From the NCBI GenBank assembly GCA_013398275.1, contig VZSE01008408.1, forward strand, positions 117,963-181,962: 64,000 bases of DNA. Direction: 5' to 3'. Under the pieces are notes generated by a model. That model did no database searches, was not told where the DNA came from, and saw nothing but the letters and a program-made list of their open reading frames with translations. Numbering within the stretch: position 1 is the stretch's first letter; each line of letters opens with the position of its first letter. Shown piece by piece: positions 1 through 10,700 of the stretch. The translations under genes and the position numbers were made by a program. The DNA is from Promerops cafer. Taxonomy: Eukaryota; Chordata; Aves; Passeriformes; Nectariniidae.

Positions 1-464
1 CATAAGCAAATTTGTGGGTGACACCAAGTTAGGTCAGAGCGTCGTCCTGCTGGAGGGTGGAGGGCTGTGTAGAAGGACCTGGACAAGCTGGATAGATGGA
101 CTGAGACAAATAGCATGAGGCTCCACAGGACAGGCTCCTCCTGTCTACAGGAAGGTGTAGTGAGGTGTGGGTGGGGCCCTTCTCCCAGGCAACCTGTGAC
201 AGGACAAGATGATATGATCTTAAACTGTACTAGGAGAGGTGTAGGTTGGACATTAGAAAGAGATACTTCACAGAAAGGGTTACTAAATGTTAGAATGGGC
301 TGCGCAGGGAGGTGGTGGAGTGACCATCCTTGGAGGTGTTTAAGAAAAGCCTGTACGTGGCATTCAGTGCCACGGTCTGGTTGAGAGGGTGGTGCTCAGT
401 CATAGGTTGGACTTGAAGATCTCAGAGATCTTTTCCATCCTAACTAATTCTGTGATTCTGTGAA
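1..464 (+). mobile_element. CR1 LINE, 3' part with internal deletion
   Basis: Plus-strand copy of the avian CR1 non-LTR retrotransposon, entering from beyond the left edge. The first ~115 bases match the end of the reverse-transcriptase region (a 'gacaccaag' block, 'ggacctggacaagctggat'). The copy then jumps to the tail segment that begins near 'ttctcccaggcaacctg' and runs through 'gggaggtggtggagt' to the 3' end. It closes with the CR1 terminal octamer repeat (attctgtg twice, 447-462). From memory of the CR1 consensus, several hundred bases are missing at about 125-155, so this copy was rearranged after or during insertion. Reading frames here are relics and no protein is encoded. CR1 identity is firm; the exact subfamily is not assigned. 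Confidence 0.92.
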
Positions 465-1781
465 TTAAGACACTTCTATCGGTAAGATTTTTACCAGTAC
501 AACACACTGCGCCTTGAATGCTTCTCCAGGTGTCCAAGAATTCAGTGCATTTGCAGTTCATCCTACAAAGGAGTTAATCAAGAGTCCTGGACGTGATGAA
601 ATAGAAAAAGTGAAAAGAAGTGACAAAAAAGCCCTGACTTACAAAGCAGATAATAGGATTAAAACCAGATGTGTAATGTAACTGTTTTGGACCCTTTTAG
701 GTGCAATGAATCTGCTGAAGCTGCCAGTGTTTCTATGCTGACTATAGAGGAAGATCAGATGAGGAGTTAAGGCAAAGTTACTAACATTTGAATGGCTAAA
801 ATTAGGGTGAGTTAAATGCCACCTACACACTTATGAAGGAAATGTGAGACAAGCTTATGAAGCCACAGTCAGTCCAGAGATGGTAAGGTCTTGATGAAAG
901 AAGGGAAAAGCAAGAAGGAACACTTGGGCGATTTATTCAACCACCCTGCCCCAGACAGCCCTGCTGTGCATGATGGGGATGATTCATTCGGTCAGTCCCA
1001 ATGCCAAGGAAAACAGCTCTATGCAATCTGAAATGAAAATGGGCTGTCATGAAGTTGAGGAACAGCACATTTCCCCAGGGTGGATAATATCCATGTAAAA
1101 CTACAGAGGCAGAAAGGAGACTTTAAGATATTTGGTAGATTATTCATCATTGTTTCTTTCAGAAGTGAGTTGGATGGCTGCCCTTCAAGTGCTGAAGCAA
1201 GAACAATCATGTAGTGTGTATATTTGAAAAAAATATATCCCATTAACTTGGACATATAGTCCCATTGGATTTTGCTGAGATCTGAGTGCTGACTATTTAT
1301 TTAATCACACTAGCAGAGAAAAACACAAGTCTACCAAATAATGTAGCAAAAGAGCATTCTTGACATGATGACCAGGACTGGGCTGTCACTGAGGGAAGAA
1401 ACTTGATTGCACAGCTTAGGGGAGAACACACTGGGTAGTGACTGTAGGAGATGTAAAGAGATAAATAGGAGAGGCACAGATTGCTGAAGAATGTTGCAAC
1501 AGCACTGGTCTACCAGTGGATATTCATATCCGTATGCCCGTAGTATGCTACTATACCAATTTTGTTGGTTTATCAATATATCAAGACTTATATGAATACC
1601 AGGAGATACAGACATACAGATAGATTAGATATAGATATAAATATATATAGATATAGATGTACATCAGCAGTGGCACAGAGAATCCCACCTCAGTTCAAAA
1701 GTTAAGGTAATCAGCTTAATTGTCTTTGGCATATTATTGTTCCTTCTAAATATAGAAGTGGGAATGAAACAGTCAACAGCA
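465..1781. other. Non-coding interval without recognisable gene
   Basis: AT-rich unique-looking sequence between two CR1 copies. No coding domain, RNA gene or promoter is recognised. Open frames of 60-94 codons on the minus strand have no protein-like features. The only structured element is the TA/GATA-rich simple tract listed separately. Confidence 0.6.
1611..1662. repeat. TA/GATA-rich simple repeat
   Basis: Imperfect array of ATAG, ATAT and GATATA units, giving a low-complexity AT tract. It lies about 120 bases upstream of the next CR1 tail. The interruptions suggest an old, decayed microsatellite. Confidence 0.75.
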
Positions 1782-1963
1782 AAGGCTTCCCAGGGGAAGT
1801 GGTTACGGCAGCAAGCCTTCCAGAGTTCAGAGAGCATTTGGACACTGCTCTCTGGCACTGGTGTGATTCTTGGGTTTGCCCTGAGCAGGGCCAGGGGTTT
1901 GACTTGACAATCCTGGTGGATGTCTTCCAACTTAGCATATTTTGTGATTCTGTGATCTATGAA
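1782..1963 (+). mobile_element. CR1 LINE 3' tail, short copy
   Basis: 5'-truncated CR1 tail of about 180 bases on the plus strand. It has the typical progression 'gaagtggtta', 'ccagagttcagagagcattt', 'ttcttgggt', 'cagggccagg', and ends in 'tgtgattctgtgat'. The wording of the tail differs from the copy at 1-464 and fits a different CR1 subfamily (the type with 'gattcttggg...gagccagg'). It is non-coding and strongly diverged. Confidence 0.87.
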
Positions 1964-2304
1964 TAGCAGGTGTATTGAACATATGCTGCTCAAATGGACT
2001 TACTGCTAGGCTCATGCTTGTGTACAAAATAAACCCATACTTGTGTGAGAGCCTGAATGTTACTGTAGAAACTGCTGCAATAAGATTAACTCAATTAGTG
2101 GCTATGCAGACTGCTACAATCTACACTGAGCTAAAACACATGTGTCTGGGTGACCTTGGGTCCAAACACCTGCAAATCTCTTTTCATTTTATTCAGTGTA
2201 TTTATTGTGTTTTTATCCTATTTATTTTGATTGGGTGTCATTTGTTTTTGCACAGAGCCTCATGTATTTTAGAAACAGAAGTAATATATACATAAATGTT
2301 TCAT

Positions 2305-2334
2305 TGTTATTACTATTACTACTACTACTACTAC
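2305..2334. repeat. TAC/TTA trinucleotide microsatellite
   Basis: Short run of TTAT, TACTAT and then five uninterrupted TAC units (from 2317). Such tracts are often length-polymorphic. Confidence 0.85.
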
Positions 2335-4432
2335 CAGCATCTGTAGGTTGAGCAATTGGTTTGGAGAATTTTCCCAGATCTAAGGCAGAGTTTGTATTGG
2401 TGACCAATGAGCGGGAGAAATGGGACAGAACAAAACTGATGTGAAAGGAGCAATTGGAGAGTGAAGAGAAAAATCTCGGAACCATTTGTGGAATAGATTT
2501 GACACCTTCTGAATCTGCAACAGACCTCTCTAGAGGAGAAAACCATGATGAAGGATGGTGTGATTTAGCTCCTGAGTACTACCTTAAATTTTTACTGTCA
2601 CCTGCCAATCTAAGTCTCATTAACAATGTTAGGGAGAAGGGTGAAATAAGGGCATATATGTCAGATTTAGAGGCTATTCTTGAAGCATCCACACATTATT
2701 TCTGTTCTGCTAAAATATTATTTCCTTTGACCACATTTGTGGTGGTTGTTTCACTTGGAGCCCAGGTCTGTCTAAGAGAAGGCCTTTTTCAGGCCTGATC
2801 AGAAACTGATTTAACTTGAAAAGATTATTGTTACTTAATAACACAGATAGAAACCTTCACATAAAACAGTTTATGGGATGAAAGCACAGTGAAATGAGAA
2901 CAGTGTGACTAAATATGAAGGAAATGGTGAGGAATATTTAGAGACATAGCTAATAAGGTGTCTTTCAATGAACTTTTGAGGCCTGCTCTGGAGTTACTCT
3001 CAGCGCCCTTTGGAGATTAAAATTGCATATTTGTTATTCACTGGAACAAAATCAGAAATTCAGGCACTTTTCTTGAAGCTGGGTGGGCAGTTTGGCAGTT
3101 TTCTAAAAGTAGGGGGGTTTTGTCCCATTGATTATTTTTTTCTTTGTCAACCAATTTCCCTCTGCCCCTTGGCTCCTGAAATTTTCTGATTACTGTGCAA
3201 ACAAATCACAGGCATGGGCCAGGAAGGGGGTCACAAATGTACCTCATTTTGCATATGTCATTAATTTGAATGTTATATGTTCATCACATTTAGATCCTTT
3301 GCCTGGTGATGGCTGCTGGTTGTTGATTTACTGAAGCTTTGAGCCTTCTTCCAGTGGAGTGGTGTTTGCACCATGTTCTTTTCCGACCAAATTACACAGA
3401 GATGCTTTTATTAGTTCTGACTTCAAAACCTATTTCTGCCTTATGAAAACTGTTCGTTCTTTTAACTGATTTTTCCTTTGAGATAAAGCAAATCTCTGTT
3501 AACATCCTCTCATTTAGTTTGCATGGAATCCACTTAAAAACTACCCAAATCTCTGTCAAGAAAGCAACTAAAAAAGTACAAGTAACAACTTCCTCCTTAC
3601 ACCCTAATTCCTTCTCTTCTTACCAGAAATCCTCCAGAAAAATGTAATACATTCTGACAAAAACTGAAATTTGAGTGTTCTTTTCAAGTAGAGAAATGGA
3701 TAATGCAAGAAACAGAGAAAAATAAGTTGAATTTAGTTGGATTTCTCCATATCTTTTTAATCAGCATTTATTTATACTTGGAAAACCACTTCCCTTTTGA
3801 ATGCTTCCCTAACATTAAGGCCAGAAACTTTCATCAACATTTTACAAGCATGACTGAAGCTAAACAGCATATTTATCCTGGATGGCATCAACCCAGTTAT
3901 AACTTCAAGGCGATAAGTATTGCAGCTGAATGTGTGGATGCAAAATTGTGGTGAAAGGAGAAATAATTTGATATCCTACTCAGAGATATATCAAAAATGT
4001 GATCAGGTTAGAGCTTTAATTCAGAGCTGGATGTTCCCGAAGAGTTTGGGGAACTGTTTGGTATTTTGAATATCTGCCATGAAATGTCTGGCATTGATTT
4101 GGAGAAGAAGATTTTATAGAAAGTTATTCCTCTGCAAACCTTGAGTAATTTGGGTTATGAATTTCAAACAAGAGCAAATATGCAGGGTCAGGATTAAATG
4201 TTTATCTAGTTCCATGTCCTGTCTCTGACATGTCAGCCAGTGGCCATGTTGGGGGAGGACACGGTATGAACAGGGGAAGGATTTAGTGACACTTTGCAAT
4301 TATGGTCCTCCAGCTTCCAGGGATATCTCCTAGCTCCAGGACTTTCTTTGCCAGAAATTGTAACCTTGTGGTTTTGGGAACATTACAGAAACAAGTCCAA
4401 AATTTATAATGATTGAATCCAGCTTTTCCCTG

Positions 4433-4452
4433 CCCCCCCCCCCCCCCCCCCC
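4433..4452. repeat. Poly-C run of 20 bases
   Basis: An uninterrupted run of 20 C preceded by 'cccTG' and followed by GTTTTTTTG and a T-rich segment. The minus strand is therefore a G20 tract capable of G-quadruplex formation. Read length through such a run is error-prone, so the exact count may be an assembly estimate. Confidence 0.95.
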
Positions 4453-5750
4453 GTTTTTTTGCTTTTTTTAAAAATACATTTCACAATCCCTCAAACTATT
4501 GGAAATATGTACACAATTTTTTCATACTTGATCATGGAAAGCATAGATATTTCTCTACTGTGACTTATGATATGTCACAGGAATGCACTCCCTTGCAAAT
4601 ATCTGTAATTTCAGGTTTTTAGCAGAAGCTGAAGTACTTCAAATTTATGTATGTATATATATACAAAAAGAATGTGTTGTTTGGAACAGTGCCCACCTTA
4701 CTGCAAGAAGGAATTATTAGAAATCTCACAGGAAAAATTTTTCTTGCGAGATTTTTTTCTTTCATTTGTAATAAGAGTCAGATACTTTGTACTTTTCTTA
4801 GATAGTTCATACTTAAAGGACAAAGTTTACTCTTACTCTAATAAGAATTTCAGATTAGATTAAATTAAGATAAGAAGAGATAATAAAGGGATAAGTCTTT
4901 ATACCAAGGTATTACTCTACTGTTATTTACGCAGAAAAATAGATTATGTATCTATATTTATTTATTGATAAACACTGTGGACATGAGGCCACCATGTGAA
5001 AGGATGTAGGCAGTGTATAGGCATATATCAGACATATTTGTGTTGTTTTCCTTGTGTTTATATGCAAATTATTGTAGGACCTGGCTTTCCAAGCAGATGG
5101 GAGTCAAAATTCCTGCTATGGCTCTGACTCTTATATTCTGGAAACCAAATCCCTGGAGTCCCCAGACCTCCCTCCAGATAAACATGCATTACTAGAAGGT
5201 TTTTGCTTTTACATCAAGGTATAATTTTGCATTTTATATGTAATTAGTCTGTAAAATAGATACACAGGAACGACCACAGAAAGAAATTTGCTGTGGCTAT
5301 TCCTCTGGCTTTGAGAAGTGGTGGCACATCATATTGGTCATATTGATGGAGATCCCAGTTGGAAAGGAGCTTTCCACATATAATTTGTGCACTTTATTGT
5401 TGACCAGATTGCTACTGATAAGTGGAGACATTTCTCATTTCCAGTGGTCACAGAAATAAGTTTTGTTCTATTTCATTTCACCTTCCTACCTGCAGCCACC
5501 TTGCCAGAGCACTGCCCAAGTCCTAGGTACTGTAGCTTGCTTTTTTATTGCCATCGTTCTGATTTTGGGACTTTTAAACTTTTTTCTATGTGAAAACTTC
5601 TAATAAGCAGTTTACACTCTTAAAAAACTCTTTCTGTATTTTTCAAGCTGAACTGAAAAGCTTTAACAATCAAAATCCATGTCTGAATATCACAACATTA
5701 TGAATGTTCTTATTGATTAATTCACTGTAATTTTATTCTCCCTTTTGTAA

Positions 5751-6329
5751 CATGACAGTACAACAGTTCATTATTGCTTCCCAAGTCAAAAATTTCATGA
5801 TACATTGTTGTATATGACTATCCTCTCTCACGTGTGCTAATGATTACATGTATTACCTTGTTTATTTCTTATTTCTGCTCAGTGTGTTTATTGCTTTACC
5901 ACATGTATTGTTTTACTTTTATGTTGCCTTCATGTTCGCAGTGAGAAATGCACGTTGTCAAAAAAACAAAGAAGGGGGAACATGGCTCCTCAAGAACATT
6001 TAGATAATGCAATATTTACACTAGAAATTTGGAAGGCAGATCATCAATTTTGATCACTGACAGAGCGATACTGGTCTGAAGATTTGTGTGTGCAGAACCA
6101 ATTTCTAAAAGTTTTACGAAAGGATCCACAACTGGGTGTGCAATGGCAAGGCCGAGCTGATTTGCTGACCTGGGGGAGAAGGTTTGTGTGTTTTGCTGCC
6201 AGTAGGTCTAAGGTGGTTGCCTGCTCATCTGGACAAACATCGATGGCCTCCAAGAGGATGAGGCCCAGTGAGAAGAAAAAGGATCTAATCACCATCCAGC
6301 CCTCGTGGCCAAGGCAGGAGCAGGGGTAG
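5751..6329 (+). pseudogene. pol: Retroviral integrase (pol) C-terminal remnant
   Basis: All blocks lie in one frame. A first, weaker block (5751-5837) resembles the integrase core strand after the second catalytic aspartate, with a KF...I..H pattern. Two adjacent stops follow (TAA 5838, TGA 5841) and then about 95 bases with no integrase likeness. From about 5940 the similarity is clear: an SEKC segment in the place of the VER catalytic-glutamate motif, a lysine/arginine-rich stretch, NMAPQEHLDNAIFTL, a TGA stop at 6051, ERYW, then the C-terminal DNA-binding domain with KDPQLGVQW, LLTWGRR, VC and finally RMRP before the TAG at 6327. This order (tryptophan pair, LLTWGR, closing RP) is typical of alpha- and betaretroviral integrases. 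The frame begins without a pol upstream and cannot produce protein. The tail call is strong; the 5751-5837 block is tentative. Confidence 0.75.
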
Positions 6330-6539
6330 GACTGCCAGGACATGGCTGTGTCTGGAGGCTTAGAGGCAGCCTGCCAACAGAGGCCTTGTGTCCTATTGCA
6401 CCCACCATCATGGTAGTGTGTTCCTGCTGACCTTCCTCAGTTATTCCCTGTTCCGTGCCTCTAGAAAGATACTCAGTAATGTCAAAGTCAGCATTTCCAG
6501 CTAATGGACTTCCTCCTGCCTAAACAGCACGGGCCTTGA

Positions 6540-6773
6540 GCTCCAGCCTATGAACTTTGGAACAGTCGCCATTTATTTCCCCTTCTGGGGGACACTGGAC
6601 ATTATCTGTTCGTTTTCCTATGCTGCGGATCTCTTTCCAGCGGTATGGTTGTATTTGTTGGGTTTTTATTGATTATGATTTGTATTCCGTGTATCTTATC
6701 CTGTGTCCAGCAGATGACCAGTAATAGTCTTAATAAGATAATGGCCTTACAGGTGCAGACTGTTTTAGCATGA
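6540..6773 (+). pseudogene. env: Retroviral envelope TM C-terminal remnant
   Basis: Open frame of 77 codons between a TGA at 6537 and the terminal TGA at 6771. It carries a hydrophobic membrane span (about residues 25-51) ending in the cysteine-containing ICIPCILSC segment, then a short polar tail with VQQM and NKIM. A long hydrophobic span closing on a C-x-P-C-type motif and a short cytoplasmic tail is the usual end of avian alpha/beta-type retroviral TM proteins. It shares frame register with the integrase fragment, but no start codon, signal peptide, surface subunit, fusion peptide or CX6CC motif is present. It follows the integrase in the normal pol-env order. It is a relic, not an expressed glycoprotein. 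The call rests on topology and context more than on residue identity. Confidence 0.65.
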
Positions 6774-6783
6774 GGCTACACAA

Positions 6784-6831
6784 ACCCTTAGCACAAAAAC
6801 AAAAGAAACAAAAGAAACAAAGAAAGGGAGA
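6784..6831 (+). repeat. A-rich purine tract, possible old polypurine tract
   Basis: CAAAAACAAAAG-type units and GAAACAAAGAAAGGGAGA, starting 11 bases after the env stop. Retroviruses prime plus-strand synthesis from a purine run just before the 3' LTR, so the location fits. However, the following bases do not form a recognisable LTR with TG...CA ends or a clear poly(A) signal. Confidence 0.45.
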
Positions 6832-6835
6832 CACT

Positions 6836-9800
6836 GACTCACATCCACATTCCCCTGAAGAAAAAGATCTGGACACTGTCTAAGCATTGTCTAGTGAAAG
6901 CATGGATCAAAAGCAAGCCAAAGCCTGGCCTAACACACTACAGAGAAGAGTGGGTACAAGGCCCTGAGCCCTGATCACACACCACTAAAGTATTTATGGG
7001 CTTTTCTAACAGGCAGTAGCAACTCAGTCTCCTGTGGTTCCTGACAATGTTATTAAAAAGAGCTGTAGGTGAAGATCAGAAATAATTTATTTATGTAATA
7101 ACCAGCCCTACTGGAAGGCTTGGGTGTGCAAGGGCAGCAAGGCCATTATTTGAATTTATGCAGTTTAAGAAAGTAATTTCATGGCTAACCTCGGAAAATA
7201 GTGTAGACCTTGTCACCACTTCGTTTTCTCTTAGTATAGAAGTGGGTGGCTATATTTGTTGTGGAAAGCTTGTAAAAGTAAACAGTGCAATTATTTTAAT
7301 CTCTTAATATGTTTGGAATTACAGCTCATGGCTGTTCAAAACACTCTGGTCACTGGGGTTTGCATAACACATATGCCATAGAGTCAGCAAATGTCTACCA
7401 TATGAGCAACAAATACAGAATGATAAAATAAATTCAAAAGAAGACCTTTCCAACCCTGGATACCCAGGAGATATGGAAAGCAAAAGTGACAGCTGTCTTC
7501 AGCAAGAGAAAATCTATTCAAATATTGTTTTTCAAAGGATTCCTCTAAGTAAGGAAGATTTATTTTACCATGGGCATGCCAGAAATGCCATGATGTTAGG
7601 AAAAATATTAGAAGAGTTACCTGAGACCCAAAACTCCACCATACCATGAGTCAAGTTATTAAAAAACAAATAAATTGATACTTCAGTTCTCTGGCGCACA
7701 AAGTGAAGTACTAGTGCCACATTTTCTCCTTTTGTCTAGGATATATTAATTTTCTATAATATTCAACAAAATAGATTGGATCCAGATCATGACAACAGTA
7801 TTCACATTGCAGATTCCCATGCAGGTTACTGGGAGTAGTTCTGGATTAAAAATGCCATTCATGGGGAGTTAGGTGTGGTAGTTTTACTAGTTGTGATTAG
7901 AAAAGAGCAATATTTTATAAAGTATCCCACTGGTGCTTTTTATTAAAATGGCATTTATCCTAAGACATATTATTCAATTTGTTTATTGTATGCATATAGC
8001 AAAGATACTGGAGTATGAGAGCCTTTCTCCTCAATGTCTTAGCTCAGGGCTAGGATTGCTGCTGATTATTCCAGTTCAGTAGCGAGGATTCAGTAAAACA
8101 TTCTTAGAAGAAAGGCACATAGTAAGGTTACCAAGATAAATACGGCATCTCCTTGTTTGTAGACATAAAGTGAAATTAACTTTTTTTTAAGATTTTTTTT
8201 TCCATGTGAGTAAACTCACCTCCTAAAACAGAGTTTATGTGCACTGTATCTTTAACCACAAGTATGGGGTTGGACCCCAACAAATGCCTATTTCTGGTCT
8301 CTGGATATATTATCCAAAAGCTCTGATATCCCTCCCTAGTCTGCTCTTGGTCCCTTGGTCAGTCATCTTGCACAGATAAAAGTGTTTCAGTGCTGTTTTT
8401 CAGTATCAACATACCTGTTCACTAAATTCCATTGAAACTTTCTCTTCTTTACTAGAAAACAGCTTTGTGATTCAATAGAACATCAATAAAAAAATTCTCA
8501 GACATGTTTCTCAGCTTCACCACAAAAAATTTTAACACCTACAAAAATGGAAGAAAGTTAACACAAATCAAAAGAGGTAGTCACAACTTTTGTGTAAAAA
8601 ATAATTTCCCAGAAAGTACCACAAGAATTTTCAAAAGCCGTCAGGATTTTCCTCCTATTGATCATAATTACTGTGTTTAGAAAGCACAAAGAATAAACTG
8701 AACATCACATCAAGGACTGAGCAAGTAGCCTCCAAGGAAGGCTAAAGGCAGATCACCTTCTGTAAATTTACATCACAGCACGAGAGTACAAATTCCAGAA
8801 AGAAGTTGTTGAAATACAGCATTAAACTCCTTTATAAATCATTTTTAGTGCAGGTAATTAAGCAGAGGCAAAAGCCATAGCAATTTGGATTAGATTTGGA
8901 ACTATATTTTACAATCTGTTGTGTAATTCCTTAGTCTACATGAAAAATTTCTGCTTGAAATTTATATTCCAAGTGAGAATAATATAGTCCATAAGTGAAA
9001 AATAGCAGGAATAACTTGATGAATGGAAGCAAAGATATGATTGTTCTCCCTGAAGTTTAGGATGAAGTTGGACAGAGTAAATGTGAACAAAACTACCTTT
9101 TTTCCCTTTAAATCTAACACAGCAAGAAGCATGAATTGCAAATGTTTGAAAAATATTATATTGCAAATGATACTGGTTTAAAATAGTGCTTGATTAATTA
9201 GCAGCACACAGCCTCAGTCTCTTTAAGCAATATAGACTTAGTAAATCATTCTCAAGGAGAGAGAAGCTGAGATTCAAAGAAAGCAGGGACTAAGCTAATG
9301 CAAACATATGACTGCACAAAAGCTTTCTCAAAATAAGTGTTCATTTAATTTAAATTTAAATAATTGTACTATTAGAGATTATAAGACATCTGTGGTTTTT
9401 ATACTCTGCTTGTGTGTTAGAAAGTTAGCTAAGAAAGTCTGTGGGATCTTGTTTGTGAAGAGAAAACAGAAATACTAAGACGAAAGATTTTTATAATAAT
9501 TGTTTAGGACATGTCTATTGGCTATTCTGAAGGATTTAAGTATAATATGACAAGATCAAATTACGAAGGAAGAATTCATCACTATCAGACCTAGACTGTA
9601 TAAAAATCTGTGTTTTACCAATTAATTAAAAAGGAAAGAATTATAAGATTAAGGAGAAAGTAATAAAACTATTTGAAGATTATGAAGCCTGACAAACTTG
9701 AAGATTTGTCAAGTATTTCTTGAATTTAATCTAACAAAATTACTCTAATTTTAACTCATTTCAGCCTAATGTTTTTAAACTGAATCTAGAATATTGTTTT

Positions 9801-10590
9801 GCTTTAATGACATTTATAGTAAACTGGAAAAAACCCCAGTGGCATTCTCATCTGGAATATCCCATGTGAGCAAGCCATGCCGTGCTGCTGATCTGTTTGC
9901 TTTCTGTCTGGGCTAAGAGCTGTCTGTGAAGGGACACTTCTGCATGAGAACAACTTCAGGCAGCAGGAGTTGGGATGAACCTAACAAACACATTTTCAGC
10001 TGAAGTTGGAAATTGTGCAAGGCTTTAGAAATTCATCCACTAAAAATACTAAACAGTAGAGTTCAACCTTAATGGTTGAACTCCAGTTTATGGTGTAACT
10101 GACTTCTGTAATGGGACCTGGCTTTGTGATGGTGTCTTTCTAAAGATGGAGGTCATGTGGGGCCAAAAGGGAAAAGAGGAGCCCAGACATGTTGGGGACT
10201 TGGTGCAAATTCTGAAACCAACAAATGAAGTCAACAGCAAACCTTCCTGTGGTTTCAGTGGTCCCCAGATGTATATTTGAACTCCTGCAGGCCGAGCAGG
10301 ACCAAACCAAAGCTCCTGAGTTTCAGTTATGATTCATCTGGCAAAAGCTGCTGCTACGTCTACTCAGTAACTAAAATGAGACATTGCTAAAATCTCCTTG
10401 GCAAGTAACTACTACAATGGAGCTGCCTTTCAAAAACATCCACAACTGCAGTTTGTTAGGATTGGTTCTTACTGCTGTTCACTGGGGGATGAAAAGAGGG
10501 GAAGTCTGACTGGGGTTGAATATTGGAAAAAGCAATTTTAGTCTTAAGAAAATAAGGAGGTAAATTTAGAAGTTCAATAGCTTCTGAAAT
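6836..10590. other. Non-coding interval; no LTR or gene recognised
   Basis: Begins where a 3' LTR would be expected, but no LTR structure can be supported. The remainder is AT-rich unique-looking DNA without CR1, RNA genes or coding domains. A 25-base perfect hairpin at 10059-10083 is listed separately. About 9830-10020 is less AT-rich than its surroundings and free of repeats, and might be a conserved element. Confidence 0.5.
10059..10083. repeat. Perfect inverted repeat, 10-bp stem
   Basis: Arms GAGTTCAACC and GGTTGAACTC separated by TTAAT. The hairpin sits in ordinary non-coding sequence with no flanking duplication that would mark a transposon, and the stem is too short for a typical miRNA precursor. 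Confidence 0.85.
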
Positions 10591-10700
10591 GCACATGTAT
10601 ATGTGTACATACATATGCACACACATATATATATAGCACGTGTATATAAATACAAATACATATACATAGCATGTGTATATATGCACATATAAATCCATAT
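10591..10700. repeat. Imperfect CA/TA dinucleotide-rich tract
   Basis: Alternating purine-pyrimidine sequence made of CACATGTATATGTG, ACATACATATG, CACACACATATATATA and similar pieces, giving a decayed (CA)n/(TA)n microsatellite. The minus-strand open frame across it encodes only repetitive Tyr/Val/His residues and is an artefact of the repeat. Confidence 0.8.

Larger units (their letters stand above)
1964..5750. other. Non-coding interval without recognisable gene
   Basis: Unique-looking, AT-rich DNA. The longest plus-strand open frame (2454-2798, 114 codons, starting at TTG) is free of recognisable motifs, has no ATG-proximal context and is not called a gene. A TAC repeat near 2305 and a poly-C tract at 4433 are listed separately. 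No interspersed repeat is identified. Confidence 0.55.
5751..6835 (+). mobile_element. Endogenous retrovirus remnant, class II (alpha/beta-like)
   Basis: Decayed proviral fragment in plus orientation. It contains the C-terminal half of pol integrase (5751-6329) and the last 77 codons of an envelope TM frame (6540-6773), followed by an A-rich purine run that may be the old polypurine tract (6784-6831). No LTR could be recognised on either side and no gag, protease or reverse transcriptase is visible in the window. Most of env (the whole surface subunit and the TM ectodomain) is absent, because only 210 bases separate the integrase stop from the TM frame. In-frame stops in pol make it non-functional. 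Assignment to class II rests on the integrase tail pattern and the style of the TM end. A solo recombined or internally deleted provirus is likely. Confidence 0.75.

Noticed and set aside
6044..6343. 99-codon minus-strand open frame near 6.1 kb
   Set aside because: It is the antisense shadow of the plus-strand integrase relic, which has recognisable motifs.
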